Below are positions 16,166 through 25,103 of a stretch of 35,576 bases of DNA, in pieces. A program made the position numbers and the translations under genes. Within the stretch, counting starts at the first letter, position 1, and each line of letters starts with the position of its first letter. This DNA is from Burkholderiales bacterium Ga0077543 (lineage in GTDB: Bacteria > Pseudomonadota > Gammaproteobacteria > Burkholderiales > Burkholderiaceae_C): NCBI GenBank assembly GCA_001464055.1, contig LNET01000033.1, forward strand, positions 1-35,576, given 5' to 3'. Below the pieces are notes generated by a model that made no database searches, was not told the origin of the DNA, and worked only from the letters and a program-made list of their open reading frames with translations.

Positions 16166-16363
16166 GCAAGGTGAACGGGCTCATCACCCCGTGTTTTCGG
16201 CAGCCGCTGCCGGAACTGAACGGACGGCAGGCTGCCCGGCGACCACCGACGTCCGACGCGACGGCTCCGGCCAGCCGGCCGTTCTGCCGTGGTTGAACGC
16301 GGCCCTCGAGCTCGCCTTCAGGGCGACTGACTCCCTTCGAACACCCGGCGTGTTCACCACCGC

Positions 16364-16804
16364 ATGGGCCAGGTTCGCGACTTCGGCCTGGAGAACCTGC
16401 TGGATGTGCAGCGCCTGCAGCCGGCCTTCACCACACTGTCGACGCTCCAGGGGCTGGTGGTGATTGACGAGGTGCAACGCGCGCCAGACCTGTTCCCCGT
16501 GCTGCGGGTCTTGATCGACCGCAGCGACGAAGCCGGTCAATACCTGCTGCTGGGCAGCGCCTCGCCGATGATGCTGCGCCAGGCCAGTGAGTCTTCGCCG
16601 GGCCGTGTGGAGGTCATCGAAGTGGCGGGCTTTGATCTGGCCGAATTGGCAGGCACATCGCCCGACCTGGACCTGAGTACCGACGTGTTCGACCGGCTGT
16701 GGCTGCGAAGGGGCTTTCCACGCGCCTACCTCGCCGCCAGCGACGAAGACAGCTGGGTCTGGCGGCGCCAGGCCATCAGCAGCCACGTCGAACCGGACCT
16801 GCCA
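16364..16804 (+). pseudogene. Remnant of AAA-type ATPase with DUF4143 (COG1373)
   Basis: Residues 1-147 of the open frame match the middle of the AAA_14/DUF4143 ATPase family. They contain LENLLDVQRL, the Walker B segment LVVIDEVQRAPDLFPVLRVL, then LGSASPMMLRQ, and GFPRAYLA followed by WVWRRQ. Intact family members have about 400 residues, with a Walker A P-loop in the first 50. Here the P-loop half is absent upstream, and the similarity stops after a segment that should read like ERDLPQL (here EPDLP). The DUF4143 part is missing. What remains cannot bind ATP normally. The frame stays open into the next gene by chance or by fusion. Family assignment is from pattern recognition; loss of function is inference. 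Confidence 0.75.
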
Positions 16805-16870
16805 CACAGTCACGCCACCGTCACGCCGCACTCCGGACACTGCGATCTTGTCTCTGCAACAGGACCAGCC

Positions 16871-17632
16871 ATGAAGACGAACCGATCCCTCCACTCGTGC
16901 AGTTTCCTCGCGTGCACGGGGTGCAGCGCAGCACTTGCCCAGACTGCAATCGACCGCATGTGGCGCTCGGTGGTTCCGTTGATCGCCAGCCTGTGCCTGG
17001 TGGCGTACGCCGCGCTGCCACCGACCCGCATGGCTTTACCTGCCGACCTGGAAACCGCCAGGCCGTTGCCGCTCGAGGGCCTGGGCGCGGGCCGCAGCGG
17101 TCGCTTCGTGCTGGAAGGGCAAGCAGTCACGTTCCGGCGCATGGGCGATGTGCTGTCGGTGTTCGACAGTCTGCGACTCGACCGCGTGTCCGTCGAGTTC
17201 GAGCATGCGGGCGCCAAGGGGCGCTGCGACGGCCGAGCTGCCGCCGCAAAGGTGGGCATCGTCGACACCCCGGTCCAGCCGCTGGCGCTGAACTGCCGCT
17301 TCACCGGGCCCGTGCCCGGCGAGTTGCTTCTGAAAGAACCGAGGCTGGCGGGCGCCGGCGCCCGCCAGGCACGCGAGGGGCAGGCGACCTTCGGCGCCGT
17401 CGCCATCGACATCCGTTCGGAGCACGCGCTGACGGGCTCGCCGTTGCCGCTGGCACAGCCGGCGGGCTACCGCTTCATGATCCAGGGTCGCGATGTCGCC
17501 GCGCTCGACCTGGCAGGCGGCACGCCGGTGTTGCGCCGCACGGCGGGCCTGGACGAGGGAATGCGGACCGCCCTCACCCAGGTGGCGTTGGCACTCGGAC
17601 TGTTGTCTGACCCCGCGGTGACGCTGGGTTGA
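16871..17632 (+). CDS. Membrane-anchored protein of unknown function
   Basis: A 253-residue protein not recognised by family. One hydrophobic segment at residues 33-50 ([17 protein letters not shown]) is followed by a soluble domain of about 200 residues, rich in beta-forming stretches, with two cysteines (CDG and NCRF) that could pair. The ATG at 16871 follows AGGA by six bases; another ATG at 16958 would place the hydrophobic segment at the very N-terminus, as in a signal anchor. The frame is open upstream into the ATPase remnant, so a longer annotation beginning at 16364 would be an artefact. It ends 28 bases before the short-chain dehydrogenase gene, so the two are probably cotranscribed. 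The function is unknown. Confidence 0.65.
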   Translation: MKTNRSLHSCSFLACTGCSAALAQTAIDRMWRSVVPLIASLCLVAYAALPPTRMALPADLETARPLPLEGLGAGRSGRFVLEGQAVTFRRMGDVLSVFDSLRLDRVSVEFEHAGAKGRCDGRAAAAKVGIVDTPVQPLALNCRFTGPVPGELLLKEPRLAGAGARQAREGQATFGAVAIDIRSEHALTGSPLPLAQPAGYRFMIQGRDVAALDLAGGTPVLRRTAGLDEGMRTALTQVALALGLLSDPAVTLG

Positions 17633-17660
17633 CGGCGCAGCAGGCCCCACAGGAGACGGC

Positions 17661-18467
17661 ATGAAACGACTGGAACACAAGGTGGCGCTGGTGACCGGCG
17701 CTGCACGCGGAATCGGCGCCGCCATCGCGCAGGCCTTCGTGGCCGAAGGCGCCTTCGTGATCGTGAGCGATATCGACGAGCCGGGCGGCCGCGCCACGGC
17801 CGACACCCTGGGTGCCGCGTGGCTGAAGTTGGACGTGCGCGAAGAACTGGCGTGGATCGGCACGATGGCTCGCGTCCTCGACAGCCATGGCCGGCTGGAC
17901 GTGCTGGTCAACAACGCCGGCATCAGCGGGCTGGAGGACGCTGCCCGAAGTGGCACGCGCCACGACCCCGAACATGCGGCGCTGGCCGACTGGCACGCGG
18001 TGATGCGCGTCAACCTCGATGGTGTGTTCCTCGGTTGCAAACATGCGCTGCGCGCCATGCGGCGCGGCACGCCGGCAGGCAGCATCGTCAACATCGCTTC
18101 ACGCAGCGGCCGGGTGGGCGTGCCGGCCGCAGTCGCTTACGCGGCCAGCAAGGCCGCCGTGGTGAACCACACGCGCAGCGTGGCGCTGTACTGCGCCGAA
18201 CAGGGCCTGCCGGTACGCTGCAACGCCATCCTGCCCGCCGCAGTTCTGACACGGATGTGGGAGCCGCTGCTCGGCCAGGGCGCGCAGCGCGAAGCGAACA
18301 TGGCCGCGATGGTGGCCGACACGCCACTGCGTCGCTTCGCCCATCCCACCGAGGTGGCCGCGCTGGCCGTGCTGCTGGCCAGCGACGAGTGCCTGTACAT
18401 GACCGGCAGCGAACTGCACGTCGATGGCGGCCTGATGGCCGGCAGCGCCGCGCTGCCCCGGCCCTGA
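17661..18467 (+). CDS. Short-chain dehydrogenase/reductase (SDR)
   Basis: Classical SDR enzyme of 268 residues that uses NAD(P)H to reduce or oxidise a carbonyl or hydroxyl group. AGGAGA precedes the ATG at good spacing. The cofactor motif TGAARGIG is at 12-19, with an acidic D37 at the end of beta-2 suggesting NAD preference. NNAG is at 84-87, and the catalytic triad is S147, Y160 and K164 (YAASK). The C-terminal G-x-x-L-x-V-D-G-G pattern (SELHVDGG) is present. It lies between an unknown membrane protein and a GNAT-like gene on the same strand with short gaps. Its closest functional relatives are 3-oxoacyl-ACP reductase-like and cyclohexanol or hydroxysteroid dehydrogenase-like enzymes; the substrate cannot be decided. 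Confidence 0.92.
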   Translation: MKRLEHKVALVTGAARGIGAAIAQAFVAEGAFVIVSDIDEPGGRATADTLGAAWLKLDVREELAWIGTMARVLDSHGRLDVLVNNAGISGLEDAARSGTRHDPEHAALADWHAVMRVNLDGVFLGCKHALRAMRRGTPAGSIVNIASRSGRVGVPAAVAYAASKAAVVNHTRSVALYCAEQGLPVRCNAILPAAVLTRMWEPLLGQGAQREANMAAMVADTPLRRFAHPTEVAALAVLLASDECLYMTGSELHVDGGLMAGSAALPRP

Positions 18468-18496
18468 CCCTCTTGATGCCCAACCCGGAGAGCCCC

Positions 18497-18958
18497 ATGC
18501 CCTTCCTGCCCCGTGACTTCGTGATCCCCGAGCCCCTCGCCACCGACGAGTTCATGCTCACGCCCTTGCGCGTGGACCACCTGGTGCTGGACTATGAAGC
18601 GGTGATGAGCAGCCGCGAACGCCTGTGGCAGCTGTTCGGCCCCGGCTGGGGCTGGCCACGTGCCGACATGACGCTGATGCAGGACCTGGTGGACCTGGGC
18701 TGGCACCAAAAGGAGTTCCAGCTGCGCCAGTCCTTCAACTGGGCCGTGATGTCGCCCGACCAGCGCACGCTGTTGGGCTGCTGCTACCTGGACCCGAGCG
18801 ACAGGCCAGGCTTCGACGCCGAGGCGTACTACTGGGCACGCAGCGACCGCATTGCCGACGGGCTCGAAGATCGGTTGGCCGCCGTCTACCGCGCCTGGGT
18901 GGCCGCGGCCTGGCCCTTGCAGCGCGTGGCCTGGCCGGGGCGCGACCAGCCGTGGTGA
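18497..18958 (+). CDS. GNAT-like conserved hypothetical protein
   Basis: A 153-residue soluble protein. The ATG at 18497 has GGAG six bases upstream, and an in-frame ATG at 18476 has none. The segment MLTPLRVDHLVLDYEAVMSS resembles the N-terminal strand and helix of GNAT acetyltransferases. The later SFNWAVMSPDQRTLLGCCYL resembles their beta-4 strand, while the usual acetyl-CoA loop (Q/RxxGxG/A) is not evident. It may therefore be a degenerate GNAT or an unrelated family with the same look. It follows the SDR gene by 29 bases and is probably in its transcript. Many tryptophans (WGWPR, GWHQ, NWAV, YYWA) mark the sequence. No function is assigned. Confidence 0.7.
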   Translation: MPFLPRDFVIPEPLATDEFMLTPLRVDHLVLDYEAVMSSRERLWQLFGPGWGWPRADMTLMQDLVDLGWHQKEFQLRQSFNWAVMSPDQRTLLGCCYLDPSDRPGFDAEAYYWARSDRIADGLEDRLAAVYRAWVAAAWPLQRVAWPGRDQPW

Positions 18959-19108
18959 GCCGCTGGACCGCACGCACTCACGGGTCCCATGCGCGCTGTC
19001 TCGGACCCACTTCAGGGATGAACGACAGGGTCCGTCTGTTCAGCGGCACGGTGCGCGTGCCATGAACCGCGCGGCCCGTGCTGGCAGCGCCGGTGCCAGG
19101 GCGAGCGA

Positions 19109-22100
19109 TCAGCGCTCCATCAGCTCGCGGTGCGCGGCGTGCCCCTGCAGGAACAGCCGCTGCGCCGCCGCATCGGGCAAGCGGCCTGCGGCTGCGAGCA
19201 GCCAGGCCCGCCCGCGCGCCAGGGCCTCGTCGGCCTCGGACTGTGCACCCTCAGCGAGAAGCACGGCCGCCGCCCGCAGCCAGGGCGCTGCGGGTTCGTC
19301 GGTCCAGGGGTCGACCGCGGTTTCCATGGCCAGCGACTGGCGTGCATGCATCAGCGCTGACTCGGATGCCCCTGCAGCCAAGGCCGCCTGTGCCGCGATC
19401 CCATGAGCCTGGCGACACAGGGGCAGCAGACCTCGTTGTTGGAGGTCGTCCACCAGGCGCTCGGCCTCGGCCAGCGGCGGGGTGTGCAGCGTGGCCGTCA
19501 GGATGCGCTGCCGGCAGCCCATCACGCCGTCCGCCGCAGGCCAGTGCCGCGCCGCGGAGGCCAGGGCCGCGCTCCGTTGGCGGTCGGTGGCGCTCAGCCG
19601 CCACTGCGCCAGAGCCAGCCAGCCTTCGTCTGAGGGCAGGCCTTGCGCGGCCAGATCACCGCGCCCCAGAAACCACCAGCCCACGGCCTGCGCCGCGGCC
19701 ACTTCGGGCTCAGAACGGAGGTCTGCGCCTTCAGTGTCCTGCTGCAGGCCCTGCAGCGCTGCCAGCGCAAACTCCGGTCGGCCGGCGGCCACGCCCACCA
19801 GCACTTTCGCCGCCCAGGCGTGCAGGAGAAAGCTGCGGCCATAACCACCCGTGCGCACGGCACGGTGGCAGTCCTCAACCGCCGCCAGCGCGTTCGCCGT
19901 GCGGCCGAGCATCAACGCGTTGCGCAACTGCTGGTGCGTCACGTTGACGACAGCGCCGAAGTCGCCGAAGCCGTCGGCCAGCGTGCGCGCCTCGTTCAGA
20001 TCAGCTTCGGCGCTGATCGGCCGCCCCCACCAGTTCAAACACGTGCCCACCGAGAGATGGAAGGACTGCTGTGCCCGCGGCGGCCCGCTTTCGCAGCGGG
20101 AACGCAGGGTTACGCAGAGTTCGGCCAGGCGCTGCAGCTCCGACGTGTGCGGTGCCACGGCCACGCATGCAAACAGTGCCGCGGCCACGCGCTCGGCCGG
20201 TAGGGCATCGCTGTTTGACTGCAGTTCCTGGGCGAGCAGCAGCGCCTGCGCCGTGGCTTCCTCGACGCGCAGGCTGTTCAGCAGCACCACCACGCGGCTG
20301 GCGTGCAGCTCCAGCCGCTCGGCCACCGTGCTTGCAGCCATCAGGCCGTGTTCCAGCGCCCGCAAGGCGGCTGCGTAGTCGCTGACGGCTGTCCACCAGC
20401 GCGCGGACTGCAGCCAGGTCAAGGCCACGCTGTCCGTGGCCTCACCGGCTGGCGGAACCGCCCCGTGCGCCCCGCGCTCACGCGCCTGCCGCTCCAGGCC
20501 GCGCGCTGCGGCCTCGAAGCTTCTTGCGGCATCGGCCAGCTGCCAGCGTTCGCGTGCGGCACGCGCAGCGGCCAGGTGCCAGGGCACGGCCTCGACTTCT
20601 GTACCGGCCTGCTGCAAGTGCCAGGCAACGCGTGCTGCGGCACCGCCCTGCGCTCGCAGATGGTCGGCCACCAACCGGTGCAAAGGTTCCACCAGGGCTG
20701 CAGGCAGGCTGGCGCGCGCCGCTTCGGCCACCAGGTCGTGGCTGAAGCGCACGCCCTCCAGCACCTGGGCCGCTTCGAGTTCGGCGAACAGGGGTGCCAG
20801 GGCCAGCGGCGCGCGCCCCGTGGCCGCCGTGGCCAGCGAGAGCGAAAAGTCCTCCTGCGCCACGGCCGCCAGTTGCGCCAGTTGCAGGGCCTCGTGCCCC
20901 AAGCGCGCCAGCCGCTGGCGCAGCGACTCCTTCAGCGTGGCCGGCACCGCCAGTGCCTGCCCCGGCTGCCAGCCCGCCAGCCTGCCGAGCCACAAGGCCT
21001 TGACCGACTCCAGCACGAAGGCCGGGTTACCGCCCACGCGCGCATGCAGGGCCTGGGCGAGCGCCTGACGGTCCAACGAAGTGGCGCATTCGGCCTGCAG
21101 CGGCAGGCTGGCCAGCAGCGCCTGGATGTCCACGACTGACAGCGCGGCCAGATCGATGCGGACACTGCGGGCGCTGCCGTCCATGATCTGCACCAGCGCT
21201 GCCGCGGCCGGTCGCAATTCGTTGGGCCGGCAGCCGAAGAGCGGCAGCGCCGCGTTATCGGGCGGCCGCGCCAGCCAGCCGCCCACCACCACGGCGATGG
21301 CTTCCATGCTCAGGTCGTCGGCGAACTGCAGGTCGTCCACCACCACCAGTCGCATGCCCTTGGCATGGCAGGCGAGTATGGTGCGCGCCACCGAAGCGAG
21401 CACGCGCCGGTGCTCCAGCGCCGACTGAAGCGCCTGGCCGCGGGCCGGCCCGCCGGGCAGCAGCAGGGCGATGTCGGAGCGGGTCACGCTGTCCAGATCG
21501 GGCGCAAAACGTTCGATGGCCGCGGCCACGAGACGCGAGGCAACCACGCCGGGCAGGTGCTCGTCGCCCGGCCGCCCGCCGACCTGGATCGCCGGCTCCA
21601 TGGCCACCGCGGCCTGGGCCAGCAGCCGGCTCTTGCCGATGCCTCCCGGCCCCGCCACCACCACGCCGTGGCCCAGGGCGAAAGCACTGGCGATCTCGTC
21701 CAGCACGCCGTCGCGGCCCACCAGCAAGGGAGGCCGGCGCAACGCTGCGGGTAGCACCGCCGCGGTCAGGCCTTGGTGCAGCTTCGCGGCGGCAGCCTGC
21801 TGCTGGCCCGCGGCTTCGGCGGCCAGCACCAGCCGGCCCAGTTCGTTGGTGGCGGCGCTGGGGGTGATGCCGTAGGCCGTGCGCAGCGCGTCGCGGCAGT
21901 CGTCCCAAGCAGTGATGGCGGCCGCGCGGTCGCCGCGCAGGTAGAAGGCCTCCATGCGCAGGCGGTGGGCCTCTTCCACGGCGGGGTCGGTGGCCAGCAC
22001 CACTTCAGCAGCGGCCAAGGCCGCGTCCAGCGCACCGGCTTCGAGATGCTGCCGCGCGGCAGCCAGGTGCTGACGACGGCGTTCGCGATCCGCAGCGTCA

Positions 22101-22477
22101 CGCCGCGCCTGCAGCCAGTCTGCGAACTCCGGTGCGTCGTCGAATTCCAGCGGGCCCAGCAGGCGCGATGCGGCTGGTCTGCTGTCGTCGGCTGCGGCGG
22201 GCAGCACAGACACGTCAGTAGCCAGGCGCATCACGCCGGCACTCTCGTCCAGCAACTCACCGGCAGACCGCTTCAGCCGCACCAGGGCCTGACGCAGGTT
22301 GGCGCGGGCCTGCGACTCGTCACCCTCCGGCCACAGCAGCCCGGCGATACGCCAGCGCGGGCTGGGGCCTTCCAGATGCAGCCAGGCCAGCAAGCCGGCC
22401 TCCCGCGCCGACAGCGGCAGATCGGCGCGCCCGGGGCTGGTGATGCGAGGAATGCCGAAGAGTTGAATCGTGGGCAT
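19109..22477 (-). CDS. Large BTAD/NTPase/TPR transcriptional regulator
   Basis: Regulator of 1122 residues with a SARP-like plan. Residues about 1-95 are a winged-helix DNA-binding domain (IAGLLWPEGDESQARANLRQALVRLK is its typical C-terminal signature in part). Residues about 115-215 form the bacterial transcriptional activator domain. A STAND/AAA-type NTPase follows, with Walker A GPGGIGKS at 276-283 and a Walker B-like RLVVVDDLQFADD at 376-388. The last half is an alpha-helical, TPR-like array. Such proteins are thought to switch on target genes after ligand-driven NTP-dependent assembly. The ATG at 22477 is chosen because the winged-helix fold begins there; upstream frame has no domain. 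No strong ribosome site was seen. Divergent partners are the hydrolase relic region and the kelch operon. Confidence 0.88.
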   Translation of the reverse strand: MPTIQLFGIPRITSPGRADLPLSAREAGLLAWLHLEGPSPRWRIAGLLWPEGDESQARANLRQALVRLKRSAGELLDESAGVMRLATDVSVLPAAADDSRPAASRLLGPLEFDDAPEFADWLQARRDAADRERRRQHLAAARQHLEAGALDAALAAAEVVLATDPAVEEAHRLRMEAFYLRGDRAAAITAWDDCRDALRTAYGITPSAATNELGRLVLAAEAAGQQQAAAAKLHQGLTAAVLPAALRRPPLLVGRDGVLDEIASAFALGHGVVVAGPGGIGKSRLLAQAAVAMEPAIQVGGRPGDEHLPGVVASRLVAAAIERFAPDLDSVTRSDIALLLPGGPARGQALQSALEHRRVLASVARTILACHAKGMRLVVVDDLQFADDLSMEAIAVVVGGWLARPPDNAALPLFGCRPNELRPAAAALVQIMDGSARSVRIDLAALSVVDIQALLASLPLQAECATSLDRQALAQALHARVGGNPAFVLESVKALWLGRLAGWQPGQALAVPATLKESLRQRLARLGHEALQLAQLAAVAQEDFSLSLATAATGRAPLALAPLFAELEAAQVLEGVRFSHDLVAEAARASLPAALVEPLHRLVADHLRAQGGAAARVAWHLQQAGTEVEAVPWHLAAARAARERWQLADAARSFEAAARGLERQARERGAHGAVPPAGEATDSVALTWLQSARWWTAVSDYAAALRALEHGLMAASTVAERLELHASRVVVLLNSLRVEEATAQALLLAQELQSNSDALPAERVAAALFACVAVAPHTSELQRLAELCVTLRSRCESGPPRAQQSFHLSVGTCLNWWGRPISAEADLNEARTLADGFGDFGAVVNVTHQQLRNALMLGRTANALAAVEDCHRAVRTGGYGRSFLLHAWAAKVLVGVAAGRPEFALAALQGLQQDTEGADLRSEPEVAAAQAVGWWFLGRGDLAAQGLPSDEGWLALAQWRLSATDRQRSAALASAARHWPAADGVMGCRQRILTATLHTPPLAEAERLVDDLQQRGLLPLCRQAHGIAAQAALAAGASESALMHARQSLAMETAVDPWTDEPAAPWLRAAAVLLAEGAQSEADEALARGRAWLLAAAGRLPDAAAQRLFLQGHAAHRELMER

Positions 22478-22744
22478 GGCGTGGCAGGTACTGCAGGCCG
22501 GCTTTTTACCGCAACCACTGGGCATCAACCGGCTCGTCATTCCCGGCAACACCAAAGGCAACACCTGGCATATCTCGTTCGAAGATCGACTGCGTGTCAC
22601 CGTCACGCCGGCGACCCCCACCCCGGTCCTACGCCGACATGTCCGACTCGGCCAGGCTGCGCTTCGACTTTCCGCAAGGCATGTCGGTGCGCGGGCCGGG
22701 CGGCTTCTACTCGCAGGTGACGAGCCCGGTGCCCAAACGCGTGC
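22478..22744. other. Region upstream of the BTAD regulator
   Basis: About 267 bases between the regulator start and the hydrolase relic. The part from 22530 to 22600 is less GC-rich and may hold the regulator's minus-strand promoter. A plus-strand frame from ATG 22639 encodes about 38 residues that look protein-like (MSDSARLRFDFPQG, then GGFYSQVTS) before running into antisense of the relic. It may be the 5' scrap of a lost gene, but I recognise no family. Confidence 0.35.
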
Positions 22745-23060
22745 CTAAGGAATGCCGCGAACGAAGCGCTGCAGTTCGTCCGCCACGGCCTCATCGCGCC
22801 CAAGCCAGAGATGGCCGCCGCCGGTGCCGTGGATCATCAGCAGCGCCGGGCCGCGCCGGCCTTGCCCGCCTCCGCGTGCTGGAGCTGGCCCCAGCGCGTC
22901 TGCAGCACCTGGCTGCGCCCGCTGACGCGCTCGCGCGCCACGTCCAGGTCGTGGTGGTAGCGCAGCCCCGTCCAGGTCGCACCGGCCAGCAGTGCAAGAC
23001 CCAGTGCGAGCAGCAGAACACGGGGGTGCGAAGGCGTGGTGTGTGTAGCAGGGTCGACAT
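22745..23060 (-). pseudogene. Broken alpha/beta hydrolase gene (frameshift and internal deletion)
   Basis: From ATG 23060 the frame gives an N-terminal membrane anchor (HPRVLLLALGLALLAG) and then TRWGQLQHAEAGKAG, typical of the start of an anchored alpha/beta hydrolase. The frame then meets a stop. A shift of one base near 22848-22860 restores PALLMIHGTGGG, the oxyanion-hole loop that normally follows. This loop is joined directly to GGHLWLGRDEAVADELQRF, the segment that carries the catalytic histidine near the C-terminus of the same family. About 200 residues, including the nucleophile serine, are therefore missing. The total length of 316 bases is not a multiple of three, in line with the shift. 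The gene cannot make an active enzyme. The family call is by motif. Confidence 0.75.
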
Positions 23061-23206
23061 GCCGTGTGCAGGACCACGACGATGGCGACGCGCGACACGC
23101 GCGCGCAGGCGCGCTCCGTGGCGCCGTTCCCTGCCGCTGGCCTCGCCCGTACGGTCACGCCGCCGTCACGCTGGGTTCGCGACAGTGAAGGCACCGCAAG
23201 CACTTC

Positions 23207-23211
23207 GAGGA
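23207..23211 (+). promoter_or_regulatory. Ribosome-binding site deciding a GTG start
   Basis: GAGGA ends six bases before GTG 23218. The in-frame ATG at 23233 has no such site. GTG is therefore preferred as the start of the kelch lipoprotein. Confidence 0.6.
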
Positions 23212-23217
23212 CACCCC

Positions 23218-24549
23218 GTGACACCGCAACCAATGACCCTGACACGCCGCCGTCTTCTGGCCGCCGCCCCCTTGAGCGCGCTGCTCGCCGCCTGTGGCGA
23301 CGGTGGCAGTGGCGAGGGCGCCACCCCCACGATCCAGGAGTTCTCGCTGGTGGCCCCGGCGTTGATCGGCGCCACGGCCAGCCTGCGCGTGCGCTTCAGC
23401 GGCGGAAGCGGCCGCATCGAACCCGGCTTGGGTGCCGTGACCTCGGGCAGCGTCGTCGACACGCCGGCGCTCGCCGGCGCGCAGCGCTACCGCCTGATCG
23501 TCACTGCGCCAGGCGCGGGCGAAGTGACGCTTGAGTTGGTGGTCGAGCCCGCCTGGCGCAACCGCCTGCGCAGCTTCGACGCCCCGGCGATGACCGGCCA
23601 TGCCGTGGCAGCAGCCGCCGACAGCAGCGCCCTGGTGCTGGGCGGGTCGCGCGGCGAGGGCGTGCTGTCGTCGGCCATCGACCGCTTCGACCCCGCCACG
23701 CAACGCTTCACCCGCCTGGGCCACATGGCCACCGGCCGCAGCGATATGAGCGCCGTGCCGCTGGGTGACGGCCGCGTGCTGGTGTTCGGTGGCAGCACCT
23801 CCACCGTGCAGCCGCCCTTTGCCGAGATCGTGGACACGCGGACGGGCATCGCCACTGCAGGCGGCTGGATGATGCTGCCGCGCAGCCGGAACGCCGCGCT
23901 GCGCCTGGCCGATGGCCGCGTGGCGGCCGTCGGCGGTGCGCAGCGCAACAGCGTCGAACTGTGGAGCCCGGGCACCAGCACCTGGGCGCTGGCTGGCAAC
24001 CGCATGGCCCACACCCGCGAACACGCCACCGCGTCGCTGCTACCGGGCGGCCGCGTGTTGATCGTGGGCGGCGAATCGCCCGCAGCAAACTACAGCTTCG
24101 CCGAAATCTTCGACCCCGCCAACGAGACCTTCACGCCGATCGACAACGCGCCCACCGAGCGGCGCTGGCTGCACGCCGCGCTGACACTGGCCGACGGCAG
24201 CGTGCTGATCGTCGGTGGCGAGAACGACAACGGTGCGCTGGCCAGCATCTGGCGCTTCGATGTCGGCACACAGCGCTTCGTCGCGCAGGCGCCGCTGACG
24301 GCAGCGCGCAGCGTGGCGCGTGCTGTCGTCACGCCCGACGACGAGGTGCTGCTGTACGGCGGCGAGCAACAAAGCGACGAGGGCTTGACCAGCGGCGTGT
24401 CCTGGCGCAGCGGTTCGCAGCGCGCCTTGCCCGATTTGACGGCACCTCGCGCCTGGCACAGCCTGACGCGCCTATCGGACGGTAGGCTGCTGGTGCTGGG
24501 CGGCCAGCACCGCGGCAATTTCGTCGGTGGTGGCATGCTGTACGACTGA
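23218..24549 (+). CDS. Kelch-repeat beta-propeller lipoprotein
   Basis: Exported 443-residue protein. The N-terminus TRRRLLAAAPLSALLAAC has a twin-arginine-like start and a lipobox with acylation cysteine C26, so it is probably a Tat- or Sec-exported lipoprotein. An Ig-like strand-rich segment covers about residues 35-110. It is followed by seven kelch units, each ending in a hydrophobic strand and double glycine (ALVLGG, VLVFGG, VAAVGG, VLIVGG twice, VLLYGG, LLVLGG), which fits a seven-bladed propeller. Kelch propellers bind proteins or glycans; no enzyme motif is seen. The stop overlaps the next start (TGATG), so the GNAT and DHFR genes behind it are translationally coupled. Binding partner unknown. 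Confidence 0.85.
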   Translation: MTPQPMTLTRRRLLAAAPLSALLAACGDGGSGEGATPTIQEFSLVAPALIGATASLRVRFSGGSGRIEPGLGAVTSGSVVDTPALAGAQRYRLIVTAPGAGEVTLELVVEPAWRNRLRSFDAPAMTGHAVAAAADSSALVLGGSRGEGVLSSAIDRFDPATQRFTRLGHMATGRSDMSAVPLGDGRVLVFGGSTSTVQPPFAEIVDTRTGIATAGGWMMLPRSRNAALRLADGRVAAVGGAQRNSVELWSPGTSTWALAGNRMAHTREHATASLLPGGRVLIVGGESPAANYSFAEIFDPANETFTPIDNAPTERRWLHAALTLADGSVLIVGGENDNGALASIWRFDVGTQRFVAQAPLTAARSVARAVVTPDDEVLLYGGEQQSDEGLTSGVSWRSGSQRALPDLTAPRAWHSLTRLSDGRLLVLGGQHRGNFVGGGMLYD

Positions 24550-25103
24550 TGCACACGACCGAGCCATTCACCACCGATCAGCCGCTGCTCGCGCGGCTGC
24601 CCGTCGCCGCCGGCGCGGTGCGCCTGCGTGCCTTGCGGACAGACGATGTCGACGACTTCCTCGCCTACCGCAGCGACCCCGAGGTGGCGCGCTACCAGGG
24701 CTGGCAGCCCATGGATCGCGACTCTGCCCTGGTCTTTCTGCACGACGCGGCGCCGTCGCCCTGGCGCTTGGGCGACTGGGCGCAGATCGGCATTGCCCGC
24801 GCTGAAGACGACCGGCTGTTGGGAGACATCGGTCTGCTGCGCGAAGGCCCGGCGCAAGTGCAGCTCGGCTTCAGCCTGGCGCGTAGCGCCCAGGGCCGCG
24901 GCTGGGCTCACACGGCCGTGCGGGCCTGCATCGACAGGCTGCTGGTGCCGCTGGGCATGACGCGGCTGCGTGGCATCACCGATGTGCGCAACGCAGCGTC
25001 GCTGCGCCTGCTGTCACGTCTGGGCTTCCTGCATGCATCCAGGGAGGACGTCGTGTTCCGCGGCGAAACCTGCACCGAAGTCACTCTGGAGAGGTGCCTG
25101 TGA
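24549..25103 (+). CDS. GNAT family N-acetyltransferase (RimJ/RimL type)
   Basis: Cytoplasmic acetyl-CoA-dependent acetyltransferase of 184 residues. VRLRALRTDDVDDFLAYRSDPEVARYQGW is the classic N-terminal pattern of the RimJ/RimL subgroup (shown here only by its key parts: RLRAL, DPEVARYQ). The strand before the acetyl-CoA loop is LGFSLARSAQGRGWA, with QGRGWA as the pyrophosphate-binding Q/RxxGxA. The following ITDVRNAASLRLLSRLGF is the family's helix that holds the CoA tail. Substrates in this group are protein N-termini, amino acids or antibiotics; none can be chosen. Its ATG overlaps the kelch gene stop by one base, and its stop overlaps the next GTG by four bases' worth of sequence (GTGA). 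Confidence 0.9.
   Translation: MHTTEPFTTDQPLLARLPVAAGAVRLRALRTDDVDDFLAYRSDPEVARYQGWQPMDRDSALVFLHDAAPSPWRLGDWAQIGIARAEDDRLLGDIGLLREGPAQVQLGFSLARSAQGRGWAHTAVRACIDRLLVPLGMTRLRGITDVRNAASLRLLSRLGFLHASREDVVFRGETCTEVTLERCL

Noticed and set aside
14243..16174. Plus-strand open frame of 643 codons opposite the diguanylate cyclase
   Set aside because: The minus-strand GGDEF protein has full family motifs; the plus frame is a Gln/His/Arg-rich mirror without any motif.
17036..18094. Minus-strand open frame of 352 codons over the unknown membrane protein and the SDR gene
   Set aside because: It spans two plus-strand genes with separate starts and shows no family pattern.
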